A stretch of 64,000 bases of DNA from Bacteroidales bacterium (GTDB lineage Bacteria; Bacteroidota; Bacteroidia; Bacteroidales; F082), in assembly GCA_030690365.1 (NCBI GenBank), contig JAUYGX010000112.1, forward strand, positions 1 through 64,000, given 5' to 3'. This document shows positions 16,806-26,711 of the stretch, one piece after another; position 1 is the first letter of the stretch; each line of letters opens with the position of its first letter. The position numbers were made by a program, and so were the translations under genes. The notes below the pieces were generated by a model that was not told where the DNA came from, searched no databases, and was given only the letters and a program-made list of their open reading frames with translations.

Positions 16806-17060
16806 GTTAAGTCGAGTAATAGTGAAGCGAGACGGACAAAGTTTTGGAATTATGTCCAAATTTTAGTTTCATTGCGACAATGGATACAAATATACATTTT
16901 TCAACAGGGTTTGTCAATTATTTGAATATGAAAAATTCATCTAAAATGTAAACAATTCCTATCCGAAAAAAATTAACACACTTTTTTTCCAATGCGTGCA
17001 ACGTTTATGCCCAATCAATGTCTTATACTCTGTTAAGTGATAGTGAAGCGAGGCAGGACG
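16805..17060. repeat. Degenerate direct repeat pair with TAGTGAAGCGAG core
   Basis: TGTTAAGT followed after a short variable spacer by TAGTGAAGCGAG and a GGAC-like word, at 16805-16837 and 17031-17060. The copies differ by a small indel and substitutions. Origin unknown. Confidence 0.5.
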
Positions 17061-17252
17061 AATTGTTAGTAGCAAACGTCCTGCTTTCGTGTTTTTATAC
17101 AATACTGGTTTTAAGTATGGTATAATGAGGTCAAATATATGAAATTTTAGATATGAAACAACATTTTTTGATTTCTGAGAGAAATATTTTTAAATGTTGT
17201 ATCGTATTGGTTATAATTAATTTATCGCTTTTTCTTTTAATCCGTTTCGACA

Positions 17253-18155
17253 TTATTCGGCCAAAAACGTCAGTACATAGCCGGCAAAAGTGGCCGGCAA
17301 CTGATACATCAAGCCATGACCACTATCCTCCACGCTAATCAGGGTTGAACCAGGTATATACCCGGCCAGAATAGTTGAATTCACACTTGGAACCACCTTG
17401 TCCTGATCGCCACAAATCAACAAAACAGGCATGTTCAGTTGGTTAAGCCGATCCACCGAACCACCTCCGGGAGTTAACCATTGCTGCACCGCAAAATATT
17501 GCAAACCGATGGTAGTATCATGATAGGGTTCAACCGCTTCCGGAAGAAATTTCCATGGCTCGGCATGCGTAGCAAGCCAATCATCCGGGAAAAGCGTCCC
17601 CAGCAATTCCTCAGGTGTGGAGGAAGGATTCGACAGGATATTGATAATTTCCTGTGAGGGATTCACAGTAATGGTATCACCGCAATCGGTGGCATACAGC
17701 ACCAGCTTAGCTACTTTTTCAGGATAATTAACGGCAAACATCTGGGCCACATAGCCACCCATCGACCATCCTAAAACGTGAGCTTTTGGTATCTTTAGGG
17801 CAATAAGCAGGTTGTTTACATCGGTGGCCAACGTGTTGATTGTAAACGATGAATCGGTGTTGGTACTATACCCCATTCCCCGGTAATCAAATACAATCAC
17901 CTGATATTTTTGCCGCAAAGAGTCGACGACATCCGTACTCCAAAGATCCATGTTGGTGGCATAGCCCGTACACATTACCAAAGGTTCGCCCGAACCATAC
18001 ATTTTATAGGCTATTTTTGCCCCTGCAAGTTCTGCATATTTAACTTCTGGATTCATAGGATCATTTGTTTTAGTTTCTTTTTTACACCCAAAGTGGGTTA
18101 GCGAAAGAACAACCATGAATATGATTGCCCATAGAATATTGAAATTGTTTTTCAT
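17253..18155 (-). CDS. Alpha/beta-hydrolase lipoprotein
   Basis: 300 aa. Lipoprotein signal (VVLSLTHFGC, Cys24) then an alpha/beta-hydrolase fold: nucleophile elbow GWSMGG with Ser131, acid Asp252 in GDQDKVVP and His280 in DSGHGLMYQ, so the catalytic triad is complete. The oxyanion strand has CTGYATNMDLW rather than HG. The family includes esterases, lactonases and peptidases; the substrate is not predictable. Location is the periplasm or outer membrane via the lipid anchor. Single gene, divergent from the DAACS symporter 261 bp away. Confidence 0.87.
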   Translation of the reverse strand: MKNNFNILWAIIFMVVLSLTHFGCKKETKTNDPMNPEVKYAELAGAKIAYKMYGSGEPLVMCTGYATNMDLWSTDVVDSLRQKYQVIVFDYRGMGYSTNTDSSFTINTLATDVNNLLIALKIPKAHVLGWSMGGYVAQMFAVNYPEKVAKLVLYATDCGDTITVNPSQEIINILSNPSSTPEELLGTLFPDDWLATHAEPWKFLPEAVEPYHDTTIGLQYFAVQQWLTPGGGSVDRLNQLNMPVLLICGDQDKVVPSVNSTILAGYIPGSTLISVEDSGHGLMYQLPATFAGYVLTFLAE

Positions 18156-18374
18156 GATGATTGTATCAATTGATAAATCCTTACAACACCTTTCAAAGAT
18201 AAATTAAATAGAAGTTCTCCCCACATTATAATCAAATATTTAGCCTCTGTTTTTAGTGGCACCGACTAAAATAATATGGTTGCCAACAGGAACTTTCCGG
18301 CCCACCGCGATCAATACAAACAGAAACGCCAATCATGTTGAGATTTCACTTGCAATAGGAACGTATAAAAATCA

Positions 18375-18382
18375 TACTTTTG
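18375..18382 (+). promoter_or_regulatory. Candidate -7 element (TACTTTTG) for the symporter
   Basis: Exact TAnnTTTG box 34 bp upstream of the ATG at 18417, with a TTGC word 21 bp further upstream as a possible -33 element. Confidence 0.5.
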
Positions 18383-18416
18383 AGGATGTAAACCACATTT
18401 TGAAACTTAGTTATCC

Positions 18417-19742
18417 ATGCCCAATAAATCAATAAAGAAAAAAAAGCTGGCCTTTCACTGGAAAATTTTGATTGGAATGGCCCTAGGGGTGCTGTTTGGA
18501 CTTCTTGCCGTTAATTTTCATTGGAATGAATTTACCTTGTTTTATATAAAACCATGGGGTACTATTTTCATCAATTTGCTAAAGTTGATTGCCGTTCCAT
18601 TGATTGTTGTTTCACTTATTGGCGGGGTAAGCAACCTGAAAGATGTAAGCAAATTAAGCCGGATGGGACTAAAAACCATGCTGCTTTACATCCTCACCAC
18701 CGTGATGGCCATTTCCATCGGACTTATGGTGGTAAACCTGACCCGTCCCGGAAAGGTGTTCCCTCCCGACAAGGCCATCGAATTTCAACAGAAGTTTGCA
18801 GAAAACGTAAAAGAAAAAGAAAGCAGTGCCAACCTGTTAAAAGAAGAATCGCCATTGGAGTTTATTGTGGATATCGTGCCATCGAATATTGTCGATTCCA
18901 TGTCGGATAACGCCAACATGCTTCAGGTAATTTTTTTCTCGTTGCTGTTTGGTATCGCCATGGTACTGCTTCCTGGAAAGAAAACCAAACCCATAAAAAA
19001 GTTTTTCGACAGCCTGAATTTGGTGGTTTTAAAGATGATCGACCTGATTATGCTGATGGCTCCTTATGGTGTATTTGCGTTGCTTGCGGGTTTGATTGTG
19101 GATATGGCCGGCGACAATGCGGCTGATTCGCTTTCGCTTTTTGCGGCCCTGGGACTTTACAGTATCACCGTTATAATCGGCCTTGTTATCATGATTTTTG
19201 CAATATACCCTCTAATAATCAGGTTTTTTACACCGCTTCAGTATTTAAAATTCTTTAAAGCCGCTATTCCGGTTCAATTACTTGCTTTTTCAACCAGTTC
19301 GAGTGCTGCCACCCTGCCGCTAACCATGGAAACAGCAGAGGAAAAATTAGGCATCTCCAACGAAACCGCCAGTTTTGTCCTTCCATTGGGAGCTACCATT
19401 AACATGGACGGGACGAGTTTGTACCAGGCCGTAGCTGCCATGTTTTTAGCTCAGGTTTACGGAATGGAATTGGGGTTATCAGAACAGCTTACCATTGTAC
19501 TTACCGCCACGCTGGCCAGTATTGGATCAGCAGCCGTGCCGGGCGCCGGGATGGTCATGCTGGTGATTGTGCTTTCATCCGTGGGTATTCCAACAGAGGG
19601 AATTGCTTTGATATTTGCAGTTGACCGACCACTTGACATGTTACGGACAGCCGTTAATGTGACGGGTGACTTAACCATTAGTACCTTGGTTGCATCGGGC
19701 GAAAAACAAATTGATCTTTCGATTGTTAACCAGGATAGTTAA
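18417..19742 (+). CDS. Dicarboxylate/amino acid:cation symporter (DAACS family)
   Basis: 441 aa. Imports glutamate/aspartate or C4-dicarboxylates with Na+ or H+. Family signatures: AFSTSSSAATLPLTMETAEE (the serine-rich re-entrant hairpin 1, about 295-312), LPLGATINMDGTSLYQ (TM7 cation site NMDGT, about 327-340) and the second hairpin SIGSAAVPGAGMVML, followed by VDRPLDMLRTAVNVTGD in TM8. The charged insert between the second and third membrane segments (EFQQKFAENVKEKES) is longer than in E. coli GltP. Glutamate versus dicarboxylate preference is not resolvable here. Single gene with its own promoter element. Confidence 0.92.
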   Translation: MPNKSIKKKKLAFHWKILIGMALGVLFGLLAVNFHWNEFTLFYIKPWGTIFINLLKLIAVPLIVVSLIGGVSNLKDVSKLSRMGLKTMLLYILTTVMAISIGLMVVNLTRPGKVFPPDKAIEFQQKFAENVKEKESSANLLKEESPLEFIVDIVPSNIVDSMSDNANMLQVIFFSLLFGIAMVLLPGKKTKPIKKFFDSLNLVVLKMIDLIMLMAPYGVFALLAGLIVDMAGDNAADSLSLFAALGLYSITVIIGLVIMIFAIYPLIIRFFTPLQYLKFFKAAIPVQLLAFSTSSSAATLPLTMETAEEKLGISNETASFVLPLGATINMDGTSLYQAVAAMFLAQVYGMELGLSEQLTIVLTATLASIGSAAVPGAGMVMLVIVLSSVGIPTEGIALIFAVDRPLDMLRTAVNVTGDLTISTLVASGEKQIDLSIVNQDS

Positions 19743-19818
19743 ATATGCATTGAAACAACTATTTATCGAAATAATTGTCATATAAAATACAACACCATTA
19801 CAATCAAATCCTTTGACA

Positions 19819-21384
19819 ATGAAAAAACTACTCCTTTTGATATCAATGGTTCTGATCGGAATTACAGTCCTGGGGCAATATCAAAATGTGAAGATTAGTG
19901 ATCTTTACAGTCCCAACGAACCCACTATCTCAATGAACCCACATAATACCGATCTACTGATGGCCGGTGCAAACATCAATAGCTACTACTTTTCAATAGA
20001 TGGCGGATATACCTGGACACAAGGGACTGTATCCTCACCTGAAAATGGCGTTTGGGGCGATCCCTGTATTATCGTTGATACGGCCGGGTCCTTTTACTTT
20101 CTTCACTTGTCCAATCCTGCCACAGGAAGCTGGATCGACCGGATTGTGTGTCAAAAATATGACATCGAAACCAACTCGTGGAGTTACGACAATTATATGG
20201 GTTTAAATGGAACCAAAGCCCAGGACAAAGAATGGGCCGTAGTTGACAGTGCTACCAATAATATTTATGTCACCTGGACACAATTTGATCAGTATGGCAG
20301 TACAAATCCGAATCTGTACAGCAACATCATGTTCAGCAAATCAACTGATGGTGGGGCCAGTTGGGCATCGGCAGTGCAAATCAATGAAATTTCCGGTGAT
20401 TGTGTCGACAGCGACAACACCACTGAAGGTGCCGTACCTGCCGTTGGGCCTGATGGACAGATTTATGTGGCCTGGGCCGGTCCTGAAGGAATTGTTTTCG
20501 ACCGCTCCCTTGATCAGGGGCAAACCTGGTTGGATCATGATATTTTTATCAGCGATCAGCCAGGTGGCTGGAAGTATGACGTTAGTGGCATATACCAATG
20601 CAACGGACTACCTATCACCAGCTGCGACATCAGCGAACAATCACCCAACAAGGGAGCCATTTATGTAAACTGGACTGATCACCGCAATGGTGACAACAAC
20701 CCGGATGTGTGGATTGCCAAATCAATTGATGGTGGTGATACATGGTCGGAGCCGATTTTGGTGAATGATGACAATACCGACCGTGCCCAGTTTTTTTCGT
20801 GGATGACTATCGACCAGGCCAATGGAGATGTGTATGTGGTGTTTTACGACAGACGTAACTATAACAATGCCAATACGGATGTGTATTTGGCCCGCTCTAC
20901 GGATGGAGGCCAGACTTTTTCAAATTTCAAAATCAGTGAATCTCCGTTTTTACCCTATTCGAGCGTCTTTTTTGGCGATTATACCAATATCGTAGCACAC
21001 AACGGGCGTGTCCGTCCCATTTGGGGAAGGCTTGAAAATGGCGATATGTCGATCATGACCGCTATTATTGATGACTTCGTTGGTATGCCCGAAACAATTG
21101 AACTAAGCAAAGCTCCTATTCAACTGGACGTCAATTATCCCAATCCGTTTAGGGCTTCTACCTTTATTTCCTATAAACTTCGTGAGCCCGCGGTCATCAA
21201 TTTAGCTGTTTATGACGTATTTGGCAGAAAAATTACGACTTTAATCAACAACCAACAGACCGATGCCGGGAAATATACCAATGCCTTTCATGCGGACGAC
21301 TATCAGTTAAAACCGGGTGTTTATTATTTTACACTAAGCACCAGCCAAACAGTCAAAAAGCAGAAAATGCTGTTGGTGGAGTGA
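19819..21384 (+). CDS. Secreted Asp-box (sialidase-like propeller) protein with T9SS sorting domain
   Basis: 521 aa from the ATG at 19819 (a TTG two codons earlier is less likely). Signal peptide about 1-20 (LLLLISMVLIGITVLGQ). At least five Asp-box (BNR) repeats: SIDGGYTWTQG, STDGGASWASA, SLDQGQTWLDH, SIDGGDTWSEP and STDGGQTFSNF, which together make a sialidase-type propeller. The C-terminal ~85 residues are a type A type-IX sorting domain: LDVNYPNPFRASTFISY, VYDVFGRKITTL, LKPGVYYF and a final KKQKMLLVE. It is exported and anchored or released at the cell surface. Catalytic sialidase Arg residues are not obvious, so an enzymatic role is uncertain. Confidence 0.88.
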   Translation: MKKLLLLISMVLIGITVLGQYQNVKISDLYSPNEPTISMNPHNTDLLMAGANINSYYFSIDGGYTWTQGTVSSPENGVWGDPCIIVDTAGSFYFLHLSNPATGSWIDRIVCQKYDIETNSWSYDNYMGLNGTKAQDKEWAVVDSATNNIYVTWTQFDQYGSTNPNLYSNIMFSKSTDGGASWASAVQINEISGDCVDSDNTTEGAVPAVGPDGQIYVAWAGPEGIVFDRSLDQGQTWLDHDIFISDQPGGWKYDVSGIYQCNGLPITSCDISEQSPNKGAIYVNWTDHRNGDNNPDVWIAKSIDGGDTWSEPILVNDDNTDRAQFFSWMTIDQANGDVYVVFYDRRNYNNANTDVYLARSTDGGQTFSNFKISESPFLPYSSVFFGDYTNIVAHNGRVRPIWGRLENGDMSIMTAIIDDFVGMPETIELSKAPIQLDVNYPNPFRASTFISYKLREPAVINLAVYDVFGRKITTLINNQQTDAGKYTNAFHADDYQLKPGVYYFTLSTSQTVKKQKMLLVE

Positions 21385-21454
21385 GGTAAATTCAGTTATT
21401 GCGATCACAAAATGCCCACTTATTTAAGCATCGTTGTCAAATAAGGCAAGGAAC

Positions 21455-23215
21455 TTAGTCCTTCTTTGGAATTACCACCTTCAACCTGAGCTCATCCAGT
21501 TGTTCATCAGCAATGATACTTGGACTATCGATCATCACATCACGTCCGGCATTGTTTTTCGGGAAAGCGATAAAATCGCGGATGGAATCCTGACCTCCAA
21601 ACAAGGCCGCCAACCGGTCGAAACCAAAGGCAATACCACCATGAGGAGGGGCTCCATACTCGAAGGCATTCATCAAAAAACCAAACTGATCCTGGGCTTG
21701 TTCATCAGAAAATCCCAAATGTTTGAACATGAGTTTTTGCAGATCGCGGTCGTGGATACGGATGGAACCTCCACCTATTTCCACACCATTGATGACAAAA
21801 TCGTAGGCATTGGCACGCACGGCTCCTGGTTTCGTTTCCAACAAAGCAATATCCTGTGGTTTGGGTGAGGTAAAAGGATGGTGCATGGCATGATAGCGTT
21901 GGGTGTCCTCATCCCATTCAAGCAAGGGAAAATCAACCACCCAAAGCGGTTTGTAGTTAAACGGATCTTTTAGTCCAAGCAAATCTGCCATATGTAAACG
22001 CAATACATTGAGTTGTTTGCGTGATTTTTCGTCTTCACCCGAAAGTATTAGCATCAAATCACCAGGTTGGGCATTCATTTTACCGGCCCAGGTTTTTAGC
22101 TCCGCTTCGTTGTAGAATTTATCTACCGAAGATTTAAAAGTGCCATCTGTATTGTATTTTACATACACCAGGCCCTTGGCTCCGACTTGTGGTTTTTTTA
22201 CCAGTTCTGTTAAGGCATCCAGTTGTTTGCGGGTGTATTCAGCACAACCTTTGGCGATAAACCCAACGATGAGCTCGGCTTCATCAAAAATGGAAAACCC
22301 TTTGTCTTTTACCAGCTCATTCAAATCAACAAACTGCATATCAAAACGTAAATCCGGCTTATCAGAACCATAAAGCTTCATGGCTTCATCGTAGGTCATA
22401 CGAGGCATTTTCTCAATGTCCACGTTCTTTACTTCTTTAAAAAGGTGTTTGATCAAACCTTCGAAAGTATTCAGGATATCTTCCTGTTCCACAAAAGCCA
22501 TTTCGCAGTCGATTTGGGTAAACTCGGGTTGACGGTCGGCACGCAAGTCTTCATCGCGGAAGCATTTCACCAATTGGTAATACCGGTCGTAACCAGCCAC
22601 CATCAGCAATTGTTTAAAGGTTTGGGGCGATTGGGGCAAGGCATAAAACTGGCCTTCATTCATCCTGGAAGGAACCACAAAGTCGCGGGCACCTTCGGGA
22701 GTAGATTTGATGAGATAAGGAGTTTCAATTTCGATGAACTGCTGACTATCGAGGAATTTTCGCGTTTCGAGCGACAACCTGTGGCGCAACATCAAACTAT
22801 CTTTCAACGGATTGCGGCGTAAATCGAGGTAGCGGTATTTCATCCTTAACTCTTCGCCTCCGTCGGTTTTATCTTCGATGGTAAAAGGAGGTGTCTTTGA
22901 TTTGTTCAGTATTTTGATGGAGGTTACATCAATTTCGATGTCACCGGTAGCCATTTTCGGGTTCTTAGATACCCTTTCAATTACAATCCCTTTAACCGAA
23001 ACCACATATTCGCGTCCCAGCGTGCGGGCCACCTCAATTACATCGGCCGCGGAGCGTCCTTCTTCCATCACCAGCTGGGTAAGGCCATAGCGATCGCGTA
23101 GGTCGATCCAAATCAAGCCTCCTTTGTCACGGGTTTTTTGTACCCATCCCGACAAGGTAACTTCTTTATTAACATCAGCAAGGGCAAGTGCTCCGCAGGT
23201 ATGTGTTCGCAACAT
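21455..23215 (-). CDS. aspS: Aspartate--tRNA ligase
   Basis: 586 aa, standard bacterial AspRS. N-terminal OB-fold anticodon-binding domain (about 1-105; [20 protein letters not shown]), then the class II core: motif 2 [18 protein letters not shown], the bacterial GAD insertion (about 290-420) and motif 3 [15 protein letters not shown] near the C-terminus. It charges tRNA-Asp with aspartate in the cytoplasm. Whether it also charges tRNA-Asn cannot be judged from this window. A near-consensus promoter element lies at 23272-23279. The start is well supported by [10 protein letters not shown]. Confidence 0.97.
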   Translation of the reverse strand: MLRTHTCGALALADVNKEVTLSGWVQKTRDKGGLIWIDLRDRYGLTQLVMEEGRSAADVIEVARTLGREYVVSVKGIVIERVSKNPKMATGDIEIDVTSIKILNKSKTPPFTIEDKTDGGEELRMKYRYLDLRRNPLKDSLMLRHRLSLETRKFLDSQQFIEIETPYLIKSTPEGARDFVVPSRMNEGQFYALPQSPQTFKQLLMVAGYDRYYQLVKCFRDEDLRADRQPEFTQIDCEMAFVEQEDILNTFEGLIKHLFKEVKNVDIEKMPRMTYDEAMKLYGSDKPDLRFDMQFVDLNELVKDKGFSIFDEAELIVGFIAKGCAEYTRKQLDALTELVKKPQVGAKGLVYVKYNTDGTFKSSVDKFYNEAELKTWAGKMNAQPGDLMLILSGEDEKSRKQLNVLRLHMADLLGLKDPFNYKPLWVVDFPLLEWDEDTQRYHAMHHPFTSPKPQDIALLETKPGAVRANAYDFVINGVEIGGGSIRIHDRDLQKLMFKHLGFSDEQAQDQFGFLMNAFEYGAPPHGGIAFGFDRLAALFGGQDSIRDFIAFPKNNAGRDVMIDSPSIIADEQLDELRLKVVIPKKD

Positions 23216-23271
23216 GATTTTTCTATTTATATCCGTAACTATGGTGGACTTCCGGTCCTTATTTCAGGCTG

Positions 23272-23279
23272 CGAAATTA
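23272..23279 (-). promoter_or_regulatory. Candidate -7 element (TAATTTCG) for aspS
   Basis: Minus strand TAATTTCG differs from TAnnTTTG at one base and sits 57 bp upstream of aspS. Its flank (TTTTCT before it) resembles the ileS element at 34256. Confidence 0.35.
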
Positions 23280-23317
23280 AGAAAATCCACCGGATGGTGA
23301 AATGGAATTTAAGGAAT

Positions 23318-23363
23318 TAACCGCAAGGTTGCGCGAAGTTAGGCGCGAGGTAACGCAAAGTTG
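23318..23363 (+). repeat. Left inverted repeat flanking the GxxExxY gene
   Basis: About 46 bp beginning TAACCGCAAGG and ending AACGCAAAGTTG. Its reverse complement matches 23932-23977 imperfectly. It belongs to the same ACCGC/CGCnnAG family as the array at 1-228. Confidence 0.7.
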
Positions 23364-23468
23364 TTTCCTTTTCTTTAGGCAGGACATTGCATAGCTTCGC
23401 AATCAGCCTATTAACCGCAATATTGCGCAATGCTTTTAACTTTGCCAGTGTCAGCGGCGAAACTTGTT

Positions 23469-23846
23469 TTATAATCCATTAACTACACGTTTAATCCCAT
23501 ATTTCAAGCTCCTTACATTGAAGTTCATTAGTAATCCTAACTTGCAAGCAGATAATTTGAGATAAGTGAGAATTTGAGCCAAGTGGACATCATTCAATGC
23601 TTCAACTGATTTCAACTCAACAACAACTTTATTATCGACAATTAAATCAACTCTATATCCAATCTCAAGTTTTACCTCTTCGTAAATTAGTGGAAGCGGC
23701 TTTTCTTTCTCAACATACAAGCCACTCTTTTTCAATTCATAGTATAGACATTCTTTGTAGGCACTTTCCAATAAACCTGGACCTAATGCAGTATGAACTT
23801 TAAACGCCAAGGTCAGGATTTCTTTTGATATTTCATTTTCATTCAT
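23469..23846 (-). CDS. GxxExxY family protein (PD-(D/E)xK-like fold)
   Basis: 125 aa, full length. The naming motif is GLLESAY (G24, E27, Y30). The core GYRVDLIVDNKVVVELKSVE carries D67, E77 and K79 in a D-(x)n-E-x-K arrangement like PD-(D/E)xK nucleases. These proteins are widespread in Bacteroidota, Planctomycetes and Cyanobacteria; their function is not established to my knowledge. The gene stands alone and is bracketed by ~46-bp imperfect inverted repeats (23318-23363 and 23932-23977), suggesting it moves or amplifies as a cassette. Confidence 0.85.
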   Translation of the reverse strand: MNENEISKEILTLAFKVHTALGPGLLESAYKECLYYELKKSGLYVEKEKPLPLIYEEVKLEIGYRVDLIVDNKVVVELKSVEALNDVHLAQILTYLKLSACKLGLLMNFNVRSLKYGIKRVVNGL

Positions 23847-23931
23847 GGCTGGTTCTTTATGTTAAAAATAATCATTTTACATCGTTAACAGCATTGTTTC
23901 GCCAGGTTAGGCGGGATGCAGCGCAGTGTTT

Positions 23932-23977
23932 TTCCTTTGCGTTACTCTGCGCAAGACTTTGCGCGACTTTGCGGTTT
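23932..23977 (-). repeat. Right inverted repeat flanking the GxxExxY gene
   Basis: Minus strand reads AAACCGCAAAGTCGCGCAAA onward, aligning with the left copy at 23318-23363 over roughly 46 bp with scattered mismatches. Confidence 0.7.
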
Positions 23978-23987
23978 AATCTATATT

Positions 23988-24677
23988 TCAAGGATAAAAA
24001 TACAAACTACCACCATCAAATAAGGGCCCGTCATACAATGAACTGATGTTATACCCCAATTTCTCGAAGAGTAACCTGATTTCGCCTCCCTGTGGGTGAT
24101 AGGCTAAATTTCCGATCAGGAAAACGGTATTATCGACTATTCCGCAAGTACCACCAAAAAAACCATGATCAAAACCTGGTAATTGAATACCGGTTGGATC
24201 CACATATATAACCCTCAACCCCTGATCCATCAGTGTTTTTTCAATTCCCCGGTCGGAAGTAACAAACCAGTTTTCGCGCAAAGCGAGCAAGTTGCACCGC
24301 GTATATGACTGGGTTACATGAATTTGCTTTTTATCCCGATGAATACGGAGCAGCTCTGGATCAGTATGCTTCAGGTGGTGGATGAAATATTTCTCCGTGA
24401 CAACGGCATTGTACCTGGCACTTTGGGGATAAGCTATTCCCACAGGCAAAAGGCCACTTTGTAGTGGAATAAGGTGATCAGCAAATATTTTTTTTGCCGC
24501 TTCGGGGAAATTGGATGCCACCAAAAACCCATCCTGAACAGGACAAATAAACACATCAGGATGATTCGAAATGGCCTGATACGTGAGATTTTCCGTGTGA
24601 AACAACACCACCTCAAGTTGCGCATTCAACTGATTTAAAGCCTCCTGTGGTATGGAAGCCGAAACAATTACCTTCAC
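23988..24677 (-). CDS. GME-fold-like protein (DUF6873-type), unknown function
   Basis: 229 aa from a GTG at 24677 (MKVIVSASIPQEALNQL); the longer frame from a TTG at 24725 adds an unlikely leader and would leave only 19 bp to the divergent SDR start. The sequence resembles the DUF6873 GME-fold family related to guanidine-modifying enzymes. Visible elements are YTRCNLLAL, GIEKTLMDQGL, and a conserved tail with DHGFFGGTCGI and LFDGGSLYFYP. A Cys and several Asp/His are present, but I cannot align a catalytic triad confidently. Family call by recollection; function open. Confidence 0.6.
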   Translation of the reverse strand: MKVIVSASIPQEALNQLNAQLEVVLFHTENLTYQAISNHPDVFICPVQDGFLVASNFPEAAKKIFADHLIPLQSGLLPVGIAYPQSARYNAVVTEKYFIHHLKHTDPELLRIHRDKKQIHVTQSYTRCNLLALRENWFVTSDRGIEKTLMDQGLRVIYVDPTGIQLPGFDHGFFGGTCGIVDNTVFLIGNLAYHPQGGEIRLLFEKLGYNISSLYDGPLFDGGSLYFYP

Positions 24678-24744
24678 CGTTTTTTTCGTAAAGGTAGGTA
24701 ATCCAAATTTTACACACTTTTGCAAATAAAAATTTATACCTCCT

Positions 24745-25512
24745 ATGAAACAAAATCAATGGTCTCTGGCGGGGAAAACCGCCCTGATAACAGGAAGTAC
24801 CAAAGGCATCGGACGTGCCATTGCAGAAGAAATGGCCGCACTTGGAGCCAGGGTACTAATCGTTTCGCGGCATTTGGACGAAGTAAATCAATTTGTAACC
24901 CAATTAATATCAGCAGGTTTTCAGGCATCTGGCATTGCAGCCGATGTGTCGGAAAGAGAAGGCAGAAAAAGTCTTGTGGAGTTTGTTCGTGAGATTGGCA
25001 AGTTGGACATCCTGGTAAATAATGTGGGCACCAACATCCGTAAAAAAATGGTTGATTATGAGGAAAGTGAATACAACCACATCATGCAGACCAACCTGCA
25101 CAGCAACTTCGGAGTGAGCACTGCCATGTATCCTTTTTTAAAACAATCAGGTCAGGGAGTTTTGGTGAATGTGTTGTCGGTAGCCGGATTTACCCACCTG
25201 CGTACCGGAGCACCCTATGCCATGACCAAAGCCGCCCTCATGCAACTTACCCGAAACCTGGCCGTAGAGTGGGCTAAAGACCACATCCGGGCAAATGCAG
25301 TGGCTCCGTGGTACACGATGACTCCGTTGGTCGAAAAGCTTTTTGAAAACAAAGATTATCTGGATGAAGTGATACAGAAGACACCCATAGGTCGGATTGC
25401 CGAACCGTCCGAAATTGCCAATGTGGTCGCCTTCCTCTGCATGCCGGCTTCTTCGTATATCACCGGGCAGTGCATCACTGTGGACGGTGGGTTTACCATC
25501 AACAGTTTTTAA
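24745..25512 (+). CDS. SDR family oxidoreductase (tropinone-reductase-like)
   Basis: 255 aa classical short-chain dehydrogenase/reductase. Cofactor loop TGSTKGIG (residues 15-22), NNVGTN after beta-4, catalytic Ser in NVLSVAG and the YAMTK pair (Tyr/Lys), then a C-terminal [19 protein letters not shown] and [11 protein letters not shown]. The sequence resembles tropinone-reductase-like SDRs, a label without known substrate in bacteria. NADP preference is possible but not determinable. Divergent from the GME-fold gene, and 32 bp upstream of the metallophosphoesterase gene, so the two may be cotranscribed. Confidence 0.9.
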   Translation: MKQNQWSLAGKTALITGSTKGIGRAIAEEMAALGARVLIVSRHLDEVNQFVTQLISAGFQASGIAADVSEREGRKSLVEFVREIGKLDILVNNVGTNIRKKMVDYEESEYNHIMQTNLHSNFGVSTAMYPFLKQSGQGVLVNVLSVAGFTHLRTGAPYAMTKAALMQLTRNLAVEWAKDHIRANAVAPWYTMTPLVEKLFENKDYLDEVIQKTPIGRIAEPSEIANVVAFLCMPASSYITGQCITVDGGFTINSF

Positions 25513-25544
25513 AATTCATATATTTATTTTAACCGCATGAACTC

Positions 25545-26711
25545 ATGAGAACGATTGGATTTATAGTTGTCATCACATTAATATTGGGAATTTATTCCCT
25601 CCTGAATTTTTATATTATCCGAAATGGGTTGCCTCTCACCGAAAATCATTCAGGTTTAAGAACCCTGCTCATTTGGGGAGTTGTATTTTTAGCCGCCTCC
25701 TTTTTAATTGGACGTTTCACTGAACGCGTTTCGGTAAATTTTGTGAGTACAGCCTTCATCTGGATCGGATCTTTTTGGCTGGCCATCATGGTTTACCTGG
25801 TGCTGCAACTGGCAGTAATCGATCTGCTAAGAGGACTTAACGGACTGTTCCACTTTTTCCCTGCATTTCTTACCACAAATCCTGAAAAAGTTCGGCATAT
25901 AACTTCTTTAACCGTGATAAGTATTGCTTTTTTGGTGGTACTGATCGGACACATCAACACCTGGTTTCCTGCCGTCAACAAAATTCAAATCCCCATCGAC
26001 AAACAGGCAGGAAACCTTAAATCGTTGCATATTGTTGCCTTTTCGGATGTGCATTTGGGAACGATTATCGAAAAGCGCCACCTTCGGGGTATTGTAAATC
26101 AGGTGAATGCACTGAAACCAGATATCATTCTCATTCCCGGCGACATCATTGATGAAGATATTTCCCCTGTAATCCACACCAATGTTGGGCAAGTCCTGCT
26201 TCAGTTGAGGGCTAAATATGGTGTGTATGCCGTTACCGGGAACCATGAATACATTGGTGGTGTGAATAAAGCAAAGGAATACCTGACCAGCCACGGAATC
26301 AAACTGCTGAGCGATACCGCCCTATTGATCGACGACAGTTTTTATGTGATAGGCAGGGAAGATCTGGCCATCGGTCAGTTTTCGGGTAAACGGAGAAAAG
26401 AACTTTTGAATATTGTTAACGATCTTGACATCAGCAAACCTATGATTTTACTTGATCACCAGCCCATTGGATTGGCACAGGCAGAATCAGCCGGAATCGA
26501 TTTGCAACTTTCAGGACATACCCACCATGGACAGCTTTGGCCTTTTAACTATGTTACAGACCGGATTTTTGAAGTAAGCCGCGGGTTGATAAAAAAAAGA
26601 AATACACATATCCTGGTCTCATCCGGGATTGGTGGCTGGGGGCCGCCTGTTCGCACCAACTCACGACCTGAAATCCTGGATATCATACTTAATTTTAAGA
26701 AGGGGAACTAG
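25545..26711 (+). CDS. Membrane-anchored calcineurin-like metallophosphoesterase
   Basis: 388 aa. Four hydrophobic segments cover the first ~150 residues, followed by a calcineurin-type phosphoesterase domain with all metal-ligand blocks: FSDVHLG, PGDIIDE, GNHEYIGG, LDHQPIG and LSGHTHHGQLWP. It is similar to YkuE/YaeI-type enzymes, some of which act on membrane lipids or cyclic nucleotides, but the substrate here is unknown. The domain should face the periplasm or cytoplasm depending on topology, which is not clear. Follows the SDR gene by 32 bp. Confidence 0.88.
   Translation: MRTIGFIVVITLILGIYSLLNFYIIRNGLPLTENHSGLRTLLIWGVVFLAASFLIGRFTERVSVNFVSTAFIWIGSFWLAIMVYLVLQLAVIDLLRGLNGLFHFFPAFLTTNPEKVRHITSLTVISIAFLVVLIGHINTWFPAVNKIQIPIDKQAGNLKSLHIVAFSDVHLGTIIEKRHLRGIVNQVNALKPDIILIPGDIIDEDISPVIHTNVGQVLLQLRAKYGVYAVTGNHEYIGGVNKAKEYLTSHGIKLLSDTALLIDDSFYVIGREDLAIGQFSGKRRKELLNIVNDLDISKPMILLDHQPIGLAQAESAGIDLQLSGHTHHGQLWPFNYVTDRIFEVSRGLIKKRNTHILVSSGIGGWGPPVRTNSRPEILDIILNFKKGN

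Larger units (their letters stand above)
16672..17252. other. 581-bp gene-free region upstream of pfkA
   Basis: No convincing gene. It holds the pfkA promoter element, a perfect hairpin at 16781-16805 and a 30-bp direct repeat at 16805-16837 and 17031-17060. A 61-codon frame at 17153-17338 has a hydrophobic stretch but runs 86 bp into the convergent hydrolase gene, so it is not called. Confidence 0.55.

Noticed and set aside
17153-17338. 61-codon gene with a hydrophobic stretch
   Set aside because: It runs 86 bp into the convergent alpha/beta-hydrolase gene and its C-terminal third is antisense to that gene; no conserved features.
20243-20668. Second reading frame within the Asp-box gene
   Set aside because: It lies wholly inside the T9SS protein, whose frame carries five Asp-boxes and the sorting domain.
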